A stretch of DNA of 64,000 bases from an uncultured Prevotellaceae bacterium (GTDB lineage: Bacteria; Bacteroidota; Bacteroidia; Bacteroidales; Bacteroidaceae). The stretch lies in NCBI GenBank assembly GCA_900314715.1, contig OMWI01000015.1, positions 1-64,000 of the forward strand, written 5' to 3'. Numbering within the stretch: position 1 is the stretch's first letter; each line of letters begins with the position of its first letter. This document shows, piece after piece, positions 44,562 through 53,109 of the stretch. Both the position numbers and the translations under genes were made by a program. The notes under the pieces were generated by a model, which saw only the letters and a list, made by a program, of their open reading frames with translations, did not search any database and was not told the DNA's origin.

Positions 44562-47033
44562 TTATTTCACCACCATCTTCTTGCCATTTACGATGTAAAG
44601 ACCAGGTGTTAGATGTTGACGAAGTTCGGTAACGGGAACCTTTGTCTTTACACGCACACCTCTGATGTCATAAACATCCGTAAGCGAAGGTTGATTTCCT
44701 TCTTGGGTTTTCAGCGTTTCAATTCCACTGGGTTCGTCGTCTTCGTCATCTATCTCGTATGGGGTAAGTTTCGAGTAGACATTTTCTGCCCTTTGCTTAA
44801 TCCATTGCCTCATTCGTGTAGAAATCTCTTGATAGTCAACACCACCTCCCCACCAGTATAGGTCGTTGCCATCGTGCTCAAAGGAAGGTTTTGCGTATGC
44901 GTAATACTCGTCGCAATAATCCAACACCTCTTCCAAGTGGTTTTGCATGAAATCTGTCCAAACTTTATAGTAAGCCTTGTCTACATCTTCGCAAACGTAT
45001 CGAAGGTCGTAGATAAACTGACTGCATTCCATGCTTGAACTCTTGTAGAAATCAGATAAGGCATCGGTCTTGCAATAATCCTTCCCATGTTCGTATCCGA
45101 AAGCCCAATCTAAATCCCAGACAGGTCCGAAGATGTATTTGCCTCCATCGAAGTAGTTCTCTTTATATAAGAATGTACTCTTGGGATGATTGATTTCGTA
45201 ATTGCAGATGAGGTCGTTCACCATCAAGAATTTCGCCAAATAATCTATGTCTACCCACTTGTTGATATCTTCTCCTTCAGACAACGCTTTTTCGAAAGCG
45301 TTGAAATCATCCTTAATGATGGAGAATTCAAGTAAGCTCACTCGTTCGGTCAAGTCGGGTTCCTTGATGTTAACGGGAAGTCGATAAATATCTGAATGGA
45401 AACGAAAATCCTCGTCATAATAAGAATCTAATTCCAATAAGGCTGCTTTTGTATCATCTTCCAAATCAATGCTGTTGTTGTGGAATCCCACCTTCTCCGT
45501 AAAGTTATAACTTCCCCAATAAAAACCATTTATATAGAGTTCGACAGGAATGATATGGTTGAAACCAGCCGTTCCAACGACGCCAGCAATCTTCATTCCC
45601 AAGGCATTGGTCATCATGGAACCATCAATCTTGTTGGCGAGTAACACCCAATTCTTTCCCTTTGTCAATCCGAAAGGTTTCACTTTCTCGGCAAACTTGA
45701 GCCTATAGGGATTCTTATCCCATGAATTGTTGCTCCAACTGGAATTGCCACGACCCTTGATTTGTACTTGTCCGTTCATGGATGGATAAACATCAGCGCC
45801 ATTGATTTGAATGTCCGCATTGAGGTAATAATCCTTACTGCTGATGAACTTGTTGTCTTCAACCCTGATGTCTATGCGAGGTACGTTTTCCGATTGGTCG
45901 GTCAACCAGTTGATGCGCATCTTATACTCGCGTCCGAATGGCTTCATGAAATACTCATACTTTTCTGGTTCAACAATAACAGGTATCGTATCGGGATTTT
46001 CGAATATCTCATAAAGACCGAATTCCGTGAAGAATAAATTATTCTTGTAACTCGCCTTTGTCTGGAGAATGCGCAGATGAGCGTATGAATCGCCTAAGTC
46101 AATGATGGGAGAGGTGAAAGTAGAACCCACCTTATAAGGTAATCCGTTGCTTTGTGTATAGACTTCCTTTAAATTCCACTCCGTTCCATCCTTGCTCGCT
46201 AAAAGTTGGATTTCCTTGGGATAGCGACTGATGTTACTGCGCAATGAATATTCAAATTGTATGGAAGTTACTTCTTCCTTTAAATGAATGTCGAAATAAG
46301 GTTTATCTGCATTCGTATCGTCGCCATTGGAAGGGTGGAAATAAGTGTCTGGATTGTTGTCAAGCATCATGGCAATCCCCTCACCTTCGTTGGTTGGCGC
46401 ATTGGTAGAAAACATGTCCTCTGTTAGTTCTACCTTATTCCTGAGATATTTTTCGGGTGTACTATAAACAGCATCACTAATTTTGTTTCTGTCCAAGACG
46501 GTATAACCAGGAGCGGAAACCGTTATGATTGTGTCTTTGGCAAAGTTGACACGTGACTTCTTGCTCTTGATAATCTTTTCGTTGACGGCAACAACAGCTT
46601 CTTCTGAAGATAGTTGAAACGATGGGGTAAGCCATTTGCCGATTGCGCCAATAGTGGCAACGATGATACTATCCCCAGTAATAGAGGCTTCTGCGTCAAC
46701 GAAAAGTTGGTCGTTGTATTTGTTATTGAACTTCCAAGATGAAAGATATGGGTAGTTCGTTGGAGCAATATAGCTCAAAGAATCAAATTCATTGGTGGAA
46801 TAATTGAAATAGTTGCCGTTGATGTCCATTCTCAACACTCCACCAGAAATGCTCCGACTGGTAATCCAATTATTGGGGAAAGCTTCCACCCTTCCATCCT
46901 TGAAATAGATGTATAGATTTCCGTCGTCGTTTGACGAAACGGTTAATGGGAAAAACAAGATGGAAACAAGAAGGATAATCGCTTTATTGTAAACTTCTAA
47001 TTTCTTCGTGGATGAAATGTAAAGTGTTCCCAT
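44562..47033 (-). CDS. Secreted CotH-type protein with discoidin-like domain and T9SS-like tail
   Basis: 823 residues, N-terminal hydrophobic signal (about 15-33). Residues about 200-345 look like an F5/8 type C (discoidin) domain (TEDMFSTNAPTNEGEGIAMMLDNNPDTYFHP ... RILQTKASYKNNLFFTEFGLYEI). The CotH kinase-like core is about 375-770: QIKGRGNSSWSNNSWDKNPYRLKFAEK, WVLLANKIDGSMMTNALGMKIA, LYINGFYWGSYNFTEKVG, and the acidic metal-site motif in FGPVWDLDWAFGYEHG. The last 45 residues (VYDIRGVRVKTK ... HLTPGLYIVNGKKMVVK) match a type A T9SS sorting domain, so it should reach the surface. Probably a secreted atypical kinase or surface scaffold; substrate unknown. Confidence 0.82.
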   Translation of the reverse strand: MGTLYISSTKKLEVYNKAIILLVSILFFPLTVSSNDDGNLYIYFKDGRVEAFPNNWITSRSISGGVLRMDINGNYFNYSTNEFDSLSYIAPTNYPYLSSWKFNNKYNDQLFVDAEASITGDSIIVATIGAIGKWLTPSFQLSSEEAVVAVNEKIIKSKKSRVNFAKDTIITVSAPGYTVLDRNKISDAVYSTPEKYLRNKVELTEDMFSTNAPTNEGEGIAMMLDNNPDTYFHPSNGDDTNADKPYFDIHLKEEVTSIQFEYSLRSNISRYPKEIQLLASKDGTEWNLKEVYTQSNGLPYKVGSTFTSPIIDLGDSYAHLRILQTKASYKNNLFFTEFGLYEIFENPDTIPVIVEPEKYEYFMKPFGREYKMRINWLTDQSENVPRIDIRVEDNKFISSKDYYLNADIQINGADVYPSMNGQVQIKGRGNSSWSNNSWDKNPYRLKFAEKVKPFGLTKGKNWVLLANKIDGSMMTNALGMKIAGVVGTAGFNHIIPVELYINGFYWGSYNFTEKVGFHNNSIDLEDDTKAALLELDSYYDEDFRFHSDIYRLPVNIKEPDLTERVSLLEFSIIKDDFNAFEKALSEGEDINKWVDIDYLAKFLMVNDLICNYEINHPKSTFLYKENYFDGGKYIFGPVWDLDWAFGYEHGKDYCKTDALSDFYKSSSMECSQFIYDLRYVCEDVDKAYYKVWTDFMQNHLEEVLDYCDEYYAYAKPSFEHDGNDLYWWGGGVDYQEISTRMRQWIKQRAENVYSKLTPYEIDDEDDEPSGIETLKTQEGNQPSLTDVYDIRGVRVKTKVPVTELRQHLTPGLYIVNGKKMVVK

Positions 47034-47056
47034 GCGGCAAATGTTATTTTTTTAAG

Positions 47057-48058
47057 TTATATATGTAGTAATTCCTCAACTTTCTCTCTCAGTTGTTGGA
47101 TATTCATGCTATGTCCGACAATCTTTCCTTGATGAAGGATGATGTTATCTGGAATGGAAGCAAAGCCAATCTTACGAACAAGACTTCCCTCCATCATCTC
47201 TCCGTCGCAGATGTTAGGCCACGAAATCGAATCACGCTTGATAATGCTCTTGCACTCGTACGTGCCGGCATCAATGTTAATGCTTAGCAATTGCAGTTGT
47301 CCGCCCGCCTTTCGTTTCAAGCTCTTTAGTTCGCGTTGCATGCTCATACTGTCGTAATTCCATGATGACCATAGGGTGATAACGGCAACTTTCGCATTAG
47401 TTAACGTAGATGATGAAACGGCATTACCCTCTATATCTGTAGCTTTGAATGAAGGCAACTTTCCGTTTGGCGTAGAATTGGCAAGTGATTGTGACAATTG
47501 ATGTAAACGAATTAAATATCCATACCTTTCTTGTTTTTTGAGCATGGCTTCAATCAATTCGTTTGCCTTTTTGTAATTTGGTTCTACTTGCATGAAGTAT
47601 TTGCTTACCAAATATACTCCAACGGGAGAGTCGGGGTAATCCTTGATAAATTGTTCGACTTGTTTCTTGGTTTCAGGTGGAGACGAGTTAGCCACTTCCT
47701 TACGAAACTTAGTCATCAATTCATTCGATTTGGTTCCCGTTGTTTCCATTTCCTTTAGGTGAGAAGCATCACCCTGTACAGAAACGGTTTTGCCTGGTTC
47801 GGCGAAGATGGGTTGTTCTGAGAAATTAGGAAACACCATCATCAGGATGCAAGGACGAGTACACGGCGTTTCATAGACGAATCTTCCCGCTTGTACCTTG
47901 ATGGTATCCAATCCGTCAATGCCTCCATCAGGACTATAAACATAAAACTCACCTTGATTTAGGTGGAGGAACCTGCCATCAATTTTAAAATGCTGGCTGT
48001 CGGTTCCGCATGAAACCAAAATCAAGGTGAGCAGTAGAACTATTGAAAGTTGCTTCAT
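47057..48058 (-). CDS. TlpA/thioredoxin-like lipoprotein without CxxC
   Basis: 333 residues. Lipobox MKQLSIVLLLTLILVSC. The N-terminal part (about 22-110) is like DUF4369, found before TlpA domains in Bacteroidetes. The C-terminal thioredoxin fold (about 200-333; GKLPSFKATDIEGNAVSSSTLTNAKVAVITLWSSWNYDSMSMQREL ... IPDNIILHQGKIVGHSM) keeps the structural pattern but has WSSWNYDS where active proteins have WCxxC. So it probably has no disulfide redox activity. It begins one base after the TPR lipoprotein stop and is co-transcribed. Confidence 0.8.
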   Translation of the reverse strand: MKQLSIVLLLTLILVSCGTDSQHFKIDGRFLHLNQGEFYVYSPDGGIDGLDTIKVQAGRFVYETPCTRPCILMMVFPNFSEQPIFAEPGKTVSVQGDASHLKEMETTGTKSNELMTKFRKEVANSSPPETKKQVEQFIKDYPDSPVGVYLVSKYFMQVEPNYKKANELIEAMLKKQERYGYLIRLHQLSQSLANSTPNGKLPSFKATDIEGNAVSSSTLTNAKVAVITLWSSWNYDSMSMQRELKSLKRKAGGQLQLLSINIDAGTYECKSIIKRDSISWPNICDGEMMEGSLVRKIGFASIPDNIILHQGKIVGHSMNIQQLREKVEELLHI

Positions 48059-49735
48059 TTATCTCAAGATAGACAATTCCAAGTCATTGTCTGCATACGA
48101 CTTCAAAGACGGATCTTTCTGTAAAGCTTCCTCTAAGTAAGATTTCGTGGCAAACTTATTGTTGTTGCGAGCAGCGATAATAGCGTGCAAATAACTGGTG
48201 ATAGCACTTGTTTCCTTCATGGAATCGAGTGTGCTAAGGGCACCTTGCAGGTTGTTATTCAACAGTTTTGCCAAAGCGGAAGAGTTGGAGTTGATGCCTT
48301 CCAAATACTTCTCTGCTTGGATATAGTCACCCTTCGCAATGCTCAATACACCTGCCATTTGGTTGTAACCATTTGCGTCGATAGCCTTCGACAAACTTGT
48401 CTCTGCATCTTGCACGTTTCCGTTGGTCAATGCGATGAATGCTTCATTGGCAAATGCCTCAGATGGTTTTGAGGTCAAGCGTTTGGCTTGTTCGATGTAA
48501 GACTTAGCCTTATCGATGTTTCCCTTGTTGAGTTCAAGAGCAGCCAAGTTGTTGAAAGCACGATAATCCTTAGGACAATACATGGTAGTTGCCTTGTAGA
48601 TTTCCTCTTTCTTGTTGGCGTCGTTTTCAAGGGCAGCAGCATAAAGCAATTCTTCATTGTTGAGTTGTGAAGCGTCGGTAGCGAATTGTTGCTTGATTTG
48701 GTCATCACTACGTCCAACAACCTCATAGTTGATAATCATGCGAGAGCGACGGAGTTCTGGCAAGATTTGGTCTGCCAATTCACGGAAACCTTCGCTTAAG
48801 TTACGAATCTGCTTCTCACGCTCTTCAGGATCTTTATACATGGAAAGCACGCGGAGAATAACATCCTTGTCCTGGATGTTGGATGCTTGTACCAATTGTT
48901 GGAAGCCTTCCCAGTCTTCTGCCGTATAGTGTGCGTCAATGTCAGCATCGAGTTTTGTTTGTTTCAGTTGTTGCTTTACGTAATCCTCGGAAACGTCTTG
49001 GCGCTTGTTAGCCAATTTCTCATTGTAGGCAAAACCACCTTCGGGAGAAGCGTAAGCGGCAACTTCTACGTTTTTGATGTTCAACTTCTCGCGGTCGGCA
49101 TTGATGTTCTTGAGTAACTTAATGAACTCTTGAACGGAGTTGTTCTTCAATTCGCTTTGACGAAGGATAGCTTGGTTAACGAGGAACTTCACGTTTGCCT
49201 CTTGCTTTTGAGCTTGAATGCGTTGGAAAGCATCGGGAGCAATGCAAGCTCCATCTCCTTGCATGGCTTGTCTGTATAGTTCAGCCGTTGCAAGTACACC
49301 ATTAGCTACCTTGACAGAAGGTACCTTAACGACTTTCTTTCCCACTTTAGCATCGAAAGCTAAATACATTTCGCTTTTCAACATGTCAGGAACATAGTTG
49401 AAAGCGGTCTTCATGTTATATTTTCCACCAAGACGATAAGACACAACTTGATTGTTGTCTTTTACCTTTTCACCTTGGAAAGTTGCGGATTCACCTCTTG
49501 CCACTTGTCCATCAGCGTAATGCAATTCTGGAATGACGGTGACAACGGCTTTCTTTTTCATGTACTTCTCAGGGAAAGTACCATTGATAGTTGCGGAAAC
49601 TTGTCCTCCTCTTGCTTCTAATGGGTCGGGTGTAACGACAAAATTATCTGCCGATAAAGCGCCAAGTTTAGATGAACAAGATGAAAGGATAAATAAAGCG
49701 GATGCTGAAAGAGCAAGGATGTGATTTTTTTTCAT
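48059..49735 (-). CDS. TPR-repeat lipoprotein
   Basis: 558 residues. Lipobox MKKNHILALSASALFILSSC. Residues about 25-170 form a beta-rich region (FVVTPDPLEARGGQVSATINGTFPEKYMKKKAVVTVIPELHYADG). Residues about 210-330 hold an OmpA-like stretch (NVEVAAYASPEGGFAYNEKLANKRQDVSEDYVKQQL). The rest is TPR-type helix pairs (YRAFNNLAALELNKGNIDKAKSYIEQAKRL ... SYLHAIIAARNNNKFATKSYLEEALQKDPSLKSYADNDLE). Likely an outer-membrane-attached protein facing the periplasm. Conserved in Bacteroidales to my knowledge, function not established. Confidence 0.7.
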   Translation of the reverse strand: MKKNHILALSASALFILSSCSSKLGALSADNFVVTPDPLEARGGQVSATINGTFPEKYMKKKAVVTVIPELHYADGQVARGESATFQGEKVKDNNQVVSYRLGGKYNMKTAFNYVPDMLKSEMYLAFDAKVGKKVVKVPSVKVANGVLATAELYRQAMQGDGACIAPDAFQRIQAQKQEANVKFLVNQAILRQSELKNNSVQEFIKLLKNINADREKLNIKNVEVAAYASPEGGFAYNEKLANKRQDVSEDYVKQQLKQTKLDADIDAHYTAEDWEGFQQLVQASNIQDKDVILRVLSMYKDPEEREKQIRNLSEGFRELADQILPELRRSRMIINYEVVGRSDDQIKQQFATDASQLNNEELLYAAALENDANKKEEIYKATTMYCPKDYRAFNNLAALELNKGNIDKAKSYIEQAKRLTSKPSEAFANEAFIALTNGNVQDAETSLSKAIDANGYNQMAGVLSIAKGDYIQAEKYLEGINSNSSALAKLLNNNLQGALSTLDSMKETSAITSYLHAIIAARNNNKFATKSYLEEALQKDPSLKSYADNDLELSILR

Positions 49736-49754
49736 AGGAATATATTATTAAAAG

Positions 49755-49840
49755 TGCCGCGAGCGGGACTCGAACCCGCACAGCCATTACTGGCCAAGGG
49801 ATTTTAAGTCCCTCGTGTCTACCAATTCCACCATTGCGGC
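49755..49840 (-). tRNA. tRNA-Leu (anticodon TAA)
   Basis: The minus strand folds as a class II tRNA: acceptor GCCGCAA with TCGCGGC, anticodon loop ACTTAAAAT in the stem AGGGA/TCCCT, an extra arm, and T loop GGTTCGAGTCC. The discriminator is A. No CCA is encoded. Confidence 0.93.
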
Positions 49841-49871
49841 AATTGATTTATAACCTTGCAAATAAAAAAAG

Positions 49872-49944
49872 AGCGGAAAACGGGACTCGGACCCGCGACC
49901 CCAACCTTGGCAAGGTTGTGCTCTACCAACTGAGCTATTTCCGC
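49872..49944 (-). tRNA. tRNA-Gly (anticodon GCC)
   Basis: Minus strand: acceptor GCGGAAA with TTTCCGC, D arm AGCTCAGTTGGTAGAGC, anticodon stem-loop CAACCTTGCCAAGGTTG with GCC, T loop GGTCCGAGTCC. No encoded CCA. It is transcribed just before tRNA-Leu. Confidence 0.93.
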
Positions 49945-49955
49945 ATTAGCAGGTG

Positions 49956-49986
49956 CAAAGATAACTTGAATTATCCGAACTGCCAA
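49956..49986 (-). promoter_or_regulatory. Promoter of the tRNA pair
   Basis: On the minus strand TTG (49984-49986), 20 bp and TATCTTTG (49956-49963), ending 11 bp before tRNA-Gly. It may also drive the TPR lipoprotein downstream of the tRNAs. Confidence 0.6.
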
Positions 49987-50017
49987 CAAATTTACGAATT
50001 TTAATATAAATATTTCC

Positions 50018-50599
50018 TCAATTTACCGATAAAATGCCGTAAGGACCTGTTGTGGAAGCACGATAACGTGTCATTTTATTGCCTTTTTCACCTTCTGCAA
50101 GGATTCCTCCATTGTTCAAATCGTATTTGCGATTGCATGTATTGCAAGTTGCAATCCCTGTACTGTTAATGTGTAAGGGGTAACTTCTTACGGGTAATGC
50201 GTCGGGTGAAAAGCAATTGGGACATTCGCGGTCGTATGCATAGAATGTAACAGGATCAGTCAATACTCCATAACCAACGATGAGTCCATCGTTCATTCCT
50301 AAAATCAAACTCCTTCTTGAATCGACACCATCAAATATTGATTCTGATGATGTTCCTTGATTACTGGAAAACTTGAAATATCGCGCACCACCGTGATTGG
50401 TTAATGTCACGGTGGCATAAGTTCCTGAATAGGGAGTCATGGCAGCCGCTAACGTAGGGTCGTTATGCGTGCTGTTGTCAAATATGAAGAAGCAGGGCTT
50501 TGAACTAAATTCATACTCCGTATTGCCACATGCTACTAATATAAATAAGGTGTAGAGCAAGCAGCCAACTATCGAGAATGATTTCCAATGCAATTTCAT
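50018..50599 (-). CDS. Lipoprotein with a four-cysteine Rieske-like or zinc-ribbon motif
   Basis: 193 residues. Lipobox ending YTLFILVAC. The C-terminal half (YAYDRECPNCFSPDALPVRSYPLHINSTGIATCNTCNRKYDLNNGGILAEGEKGNKMTRYRAS) has the layout of a Rieske fold, but both clusters are C-x-x-C (CPNC, CNTC) where Rieske proteins have C-x-H and C-x2-H. A zinc or rubredoxin-type iron site is more likely than 2Fe-2S. Found as a single gene after argH. Function unknown. Confidence 0.6.
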   Translation of the reverse strand: MKLHWKSFSIVGCLLYTLFILVACGNTEYEFSSKPCFFIFDNSTHNDPTLAAAMTPYSGTYATVTLTNHGGARYFKFSSNQGTSSESIFDGVDSRRSLILGMNDGLIVGYGVLTDPVTFYAYDRECPNCFSPDALPVRSYPLHINSTGIATCNTCNRKYDLNNGGILAEGEKGNKMTRYRASTTGPYGILSVN

Positions 50600-50615
50600 T
50601 TGTCGTATTTAAATA

Positions 50616-51956
50616 TTATCTTTGGAGTAATTTCCTTTCTGCTTCATCTACCTTCTCGAAATGGAATTGAGAGATGATATTATTCATCAATTCGGCAATA
50701 CGATCATTACACAAATTACCAATACTTCCTTCGTGAGTGTGATGAATATGTTTATCGGCCTTAAACGTACCGTTTTCAATCGCTAAACCTACTGTTTTGT
50801 AAGCGTCACGGAAAGGCATTCCGTTGGCGGCTAACTTGTTTACTTCCTCTACGGAGAAGATGGGGTCGTACATGGGATTGTCGAGGATGTGTTCATCCAC
50901 TTGCATCTTGTTAATGATATAGGCAGCCATTTGCAAACAATCTTCTAATTCGTCAAAGGCAGGTAGGAATACTTCCTTGATAATTTGCAAATCTCGGAAA
51001 TATCCCACGGGGAGATTGTTCATGATAAGCATCACCTGTTGTGGCAATCCTTGTATCTTATTGCTCTTTGCCCTGATAAGTTCAAACACGTCGGGATTCT
51101 TCTTATGAGGCATGATACTCGAACCTGTCGTACATTCCTTGGGCAATTTCACGAACGAGAAGTTTTGGGAATTGAACAAACAAGCATCAAAAGCCATCTT
51201 CGCCAATGTTCCTGCTACTGAAGCCATTGCAAAGGCAACGTTTCTTTCCATCTTTCCACGTCCCATTTGTGCATAAACCACATTATAGTTCATGGTGTCA
51301 AATCCCAATAAGTCGGTTGTCATTTGTCGATTCAAAGGGAAAGAACTACCATAACCAGCTGCGGAACCCAATGGATTACGATTAGTCATTCTATATGCGG
51401 CTTGTAAGAATAGCATATCGTCTGTCAACGACTCTGCATAAGCACCAAACCAAAGTCCGAAGGATGAAGGCATGGCTATTTGCAGATGCGTATAGCCAGG
51501 CATTAAGATGTCTTTGTATTGATTGCTTTTGGCTATCAACTCTTCAAAGAGTACTTGAACTTGTTCTACGATTCTGCGCAACTTAGCACGGGTGAATAGT
51601 TTAAGATCCACTAATACTTGATCATTGCGTGAACGACCACTATGAATCTTCTTTCCCATGTCGCCCAACTTACGAGTAAGCATCAATTCCACTTGTGAAT
51701 GTACATCCTCAACGCCATCTTCGATGATGAATTCACCTTGCTCACAAGTTTGATAGATGTTCTTCAATTCGTCGAGCAACAGTTCCAATTCATCTGCCTG
51801 CAAAAGACCGATGGATTGAAGCATGGTAATGTGCGCCATACTTCCCAGCACGTCGTACTTTGCCAAGTATAAATCCATCTCGCGGTCTTTGCCTACCGTG
51901 AATCGTTCAATCTCTTGGTTGATTTCAAAGTTCTTTTCCCAAAGTTTGCTTGCCAT
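50616..51956 (-). CDS. argH: Argininosuccinate lyase
   Basis: 446 residues. Last step of arginine synthesis, giving arginine and fumarate. Fumarase-superfamily marks: DVHSQVELMLTRKLGD with the substrate-binding His, HSGRSRNDQVLVDLKLF, PGYTHLQIAMPSSFG and the signature GSSIMPHKKNPDVFELIR with the catalytic Ser loop. It starts 3 bp after the SRPBCC gene stop. No other arg genes are nearby. Confidence 0.95.
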   Translation of the reverse strand: MASKLWEKNFEINQEIERFTVGKDREMDLYLAKYDVLGSMAHITMLQSIGLLQADELELLLDELKNIYQTCEQGEFIIEDGVEDVHSQVELMLTRKLGDMGKKIHSGRSRNDQVLVDLKLFTRAKLRRIVEQVQVLFEELIAKSNQYKDILMPGYTHLQIAMPSSFGLWFGAYAESLTDDMLFLQAAYRMTNRNPLGSAAGYGSSFPLNRQMTTDLLGFDTMNYNVVYAQMGRGKMERNVAFAMASVAGTLAKMAFDACLFNSQNFSFVKLPKECTTGSSIMPHKKNPDVFELIRAKSNKIQGLPQQVMLIMNNLPVGYFRDLQIIKEVFLPAFDELEDCLQMAAYIINKMQVDEHILDNPMYDPIFSVEEVNKLAANGMPFRDAYKTVGLAIENGTFKADKHIHHTHEGSIGNLCNDRIAELMNNIISQFHFEKVDEAERKLLQR

Positions 51957-51958
51957 CT

Positions 51959-52372
51959 TTATTCGTATTTAATCATTTGCAACACATCGGCGATTTTCTC
52001 TATTCCATCTTGAAGATGTGAGGAAACCATAGCCTTGATAAATGGATTGAGCTCTGCTTTTATCGTGAGTTTCATCTTGCATGATGTCTCGGTAACAGGA
52101 AGGAGTTGAATCCAAAAGTTGAATGGAAGCGGACTCTCAACCGTTTCAAACTTGATGGTTTTAGGTTCTTCTCGTTCTACGATTCTTAATGTAATCTTTC
52201 CCACTGGCGGTACGTTAATGGAAACGGAATCGTTATCAAACGAAAGGTCTTTCGCCTTATCTTCTGGAATGCGGTCTTGAACTTTCGAAAGATTGTCAAG
52301 ATTGCTCAAACCTTGGAAAACTATTTGTTGGGGATAGTCGATTTGTCGAATGCTACTTTCAAATTTACTCAT
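51959..52372 (-). CDS. SRPBCC-fold protein
   Basis: 137 residues. The pattern FESSIRQIDYPQQIVFQGLSNLDNLSKV at the start, beta-strands with VGKITLRIVEREEPKTIKFETVESPLPFNFWIQLLP, and a long C-terminal helix (NPFIKAMVSSHLQDGIEKIADVLQMIKYE) fit the START/SRPBCC helix-grip fold. Probably binds a hydrophobic ligand; the ligand is unknown. It sits between pyrE and argH in one operon. Confidence 0.7.
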   Translation of the reverse strand: MSKFESSIRQIDYPQQIVFQGLSNLDNLSKVQDRIPEDKAKDLSFDNDSVSINVPPVGKITLRIVEREEPKTIKFETVESPLPFNFWIQLLPVTETSCKMKLTIKAELNPFIKAMVSSHLQDGIEKIADVLQMIKYE

Positions 52373-52400
52373 ATATTATATATATGTAATGATTGACTAA

Positions 52401-53033
52401 TTATTGATTCCAATGTGCAGGGTCCTTACGCCACTCGTTGAGCAAGGTAATATCGCTTTCGCTGATGTAACCAGTCTCTAAAGCTTCTGCAACAACATGT
52501 TCGTAATCGGTTAATGTTATCAATTCCACGTTGGCATTCTTGAATGCTTCAATGGCTACGGGGAATCCATAGGTGTAAGAAGCAACCATACCGATAACTT
52601 CATTACCTTTGGCGCGAATGGCTTCTACTGCCTTGAGTGAACTACCACCTGTAGAGATGAGATCTTCTATCACTACAACCTTTGCATTGGGTTTCAGTTC
52701 GCCTTCAATCAGGTTTTCCAAACCGTGATCTTTTGGTTTAGAGCGAACATAAACGAACGGAAGATTCAAAGCATCTGCTACCAAAGCACCTTGTGGGATA
52801 GCTCCCGTGGCAACACCAGCAATGGCTTCCACATCGGGAAAGTGCTCGTGAATAGCGTGAACGATTTCCAACTTTACGTAATTACGCAATTCGGGAAAAG
52901 ATAATGTCTTGCGGTTGTCGCAATAAAATGGTGATTTCCACCCAGATGCCCAAGTGAATGGGTTGTTGGGTTGAAGCTTGATGGCTTTGATGTTGAGCAA
53001 TTTTGATGCGAATGCTTTCTTGAGTTTATCCAT
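52401..53033 (-). CDS. pyrE: Orotate phosphoribosyltransferase
   Basis: 210 residues from ATG 53033 (MDKLKKAFASKLLNIKAIKLQPNNPFTWASGWKSPFYCDNRKTLS); an ATG at 53057 would add eight residues that the family lacks. It converts orotate and PRPP to OMP. The PRPP loop reads VVVIEDLISTGGSSLKAVEAI, and GVATGAIPQGALVADALNLPFVYVRSKPKDHGL is typical. SRPBCC and argH follow closely. Confidence 0.94.
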   Translation of the reverse strand: MDKLKKAFASKLLNIKAIKLQPNNPFTWASGWKSPFYCDNRKTLSFPELRNYVKLEIVHAIHEHFPDVEAIAGVATGAIPQGALVADALNLPFVYVRSKPKDHGLENLIEGELKPNAKVVVIEDLISTGGSSLKAVEAIRAKGNEVIGMVASYTYGFPVAIEAFKNANVELITLTDYEHVVAEALETGYISESDITLLNEWRKDPAHWNQ

Positions 53034-53066
53034 GATGTTTATATTTTTAATTGTCATTATTGTTTT

Positions 53067-53105
53067 AAAGACTTTAAGGTTTCTAAGGTCTTTAAAGTCC
53101 TTAGG
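53067..53105 (-). terminator. Inverted-repeat spacer between the GH3 gene and pyrE
   Basis: The minus strand reads CTAAGG, a 10-nt loop and CCTTAG, followed by CCTTAAAGTCTTTAAAAC. Overlapping pairings are possible. It may weakly terminate the GH3 transcript; not certain. Confidence 0.4.
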
Positions 53106-53109
53106 GTTC

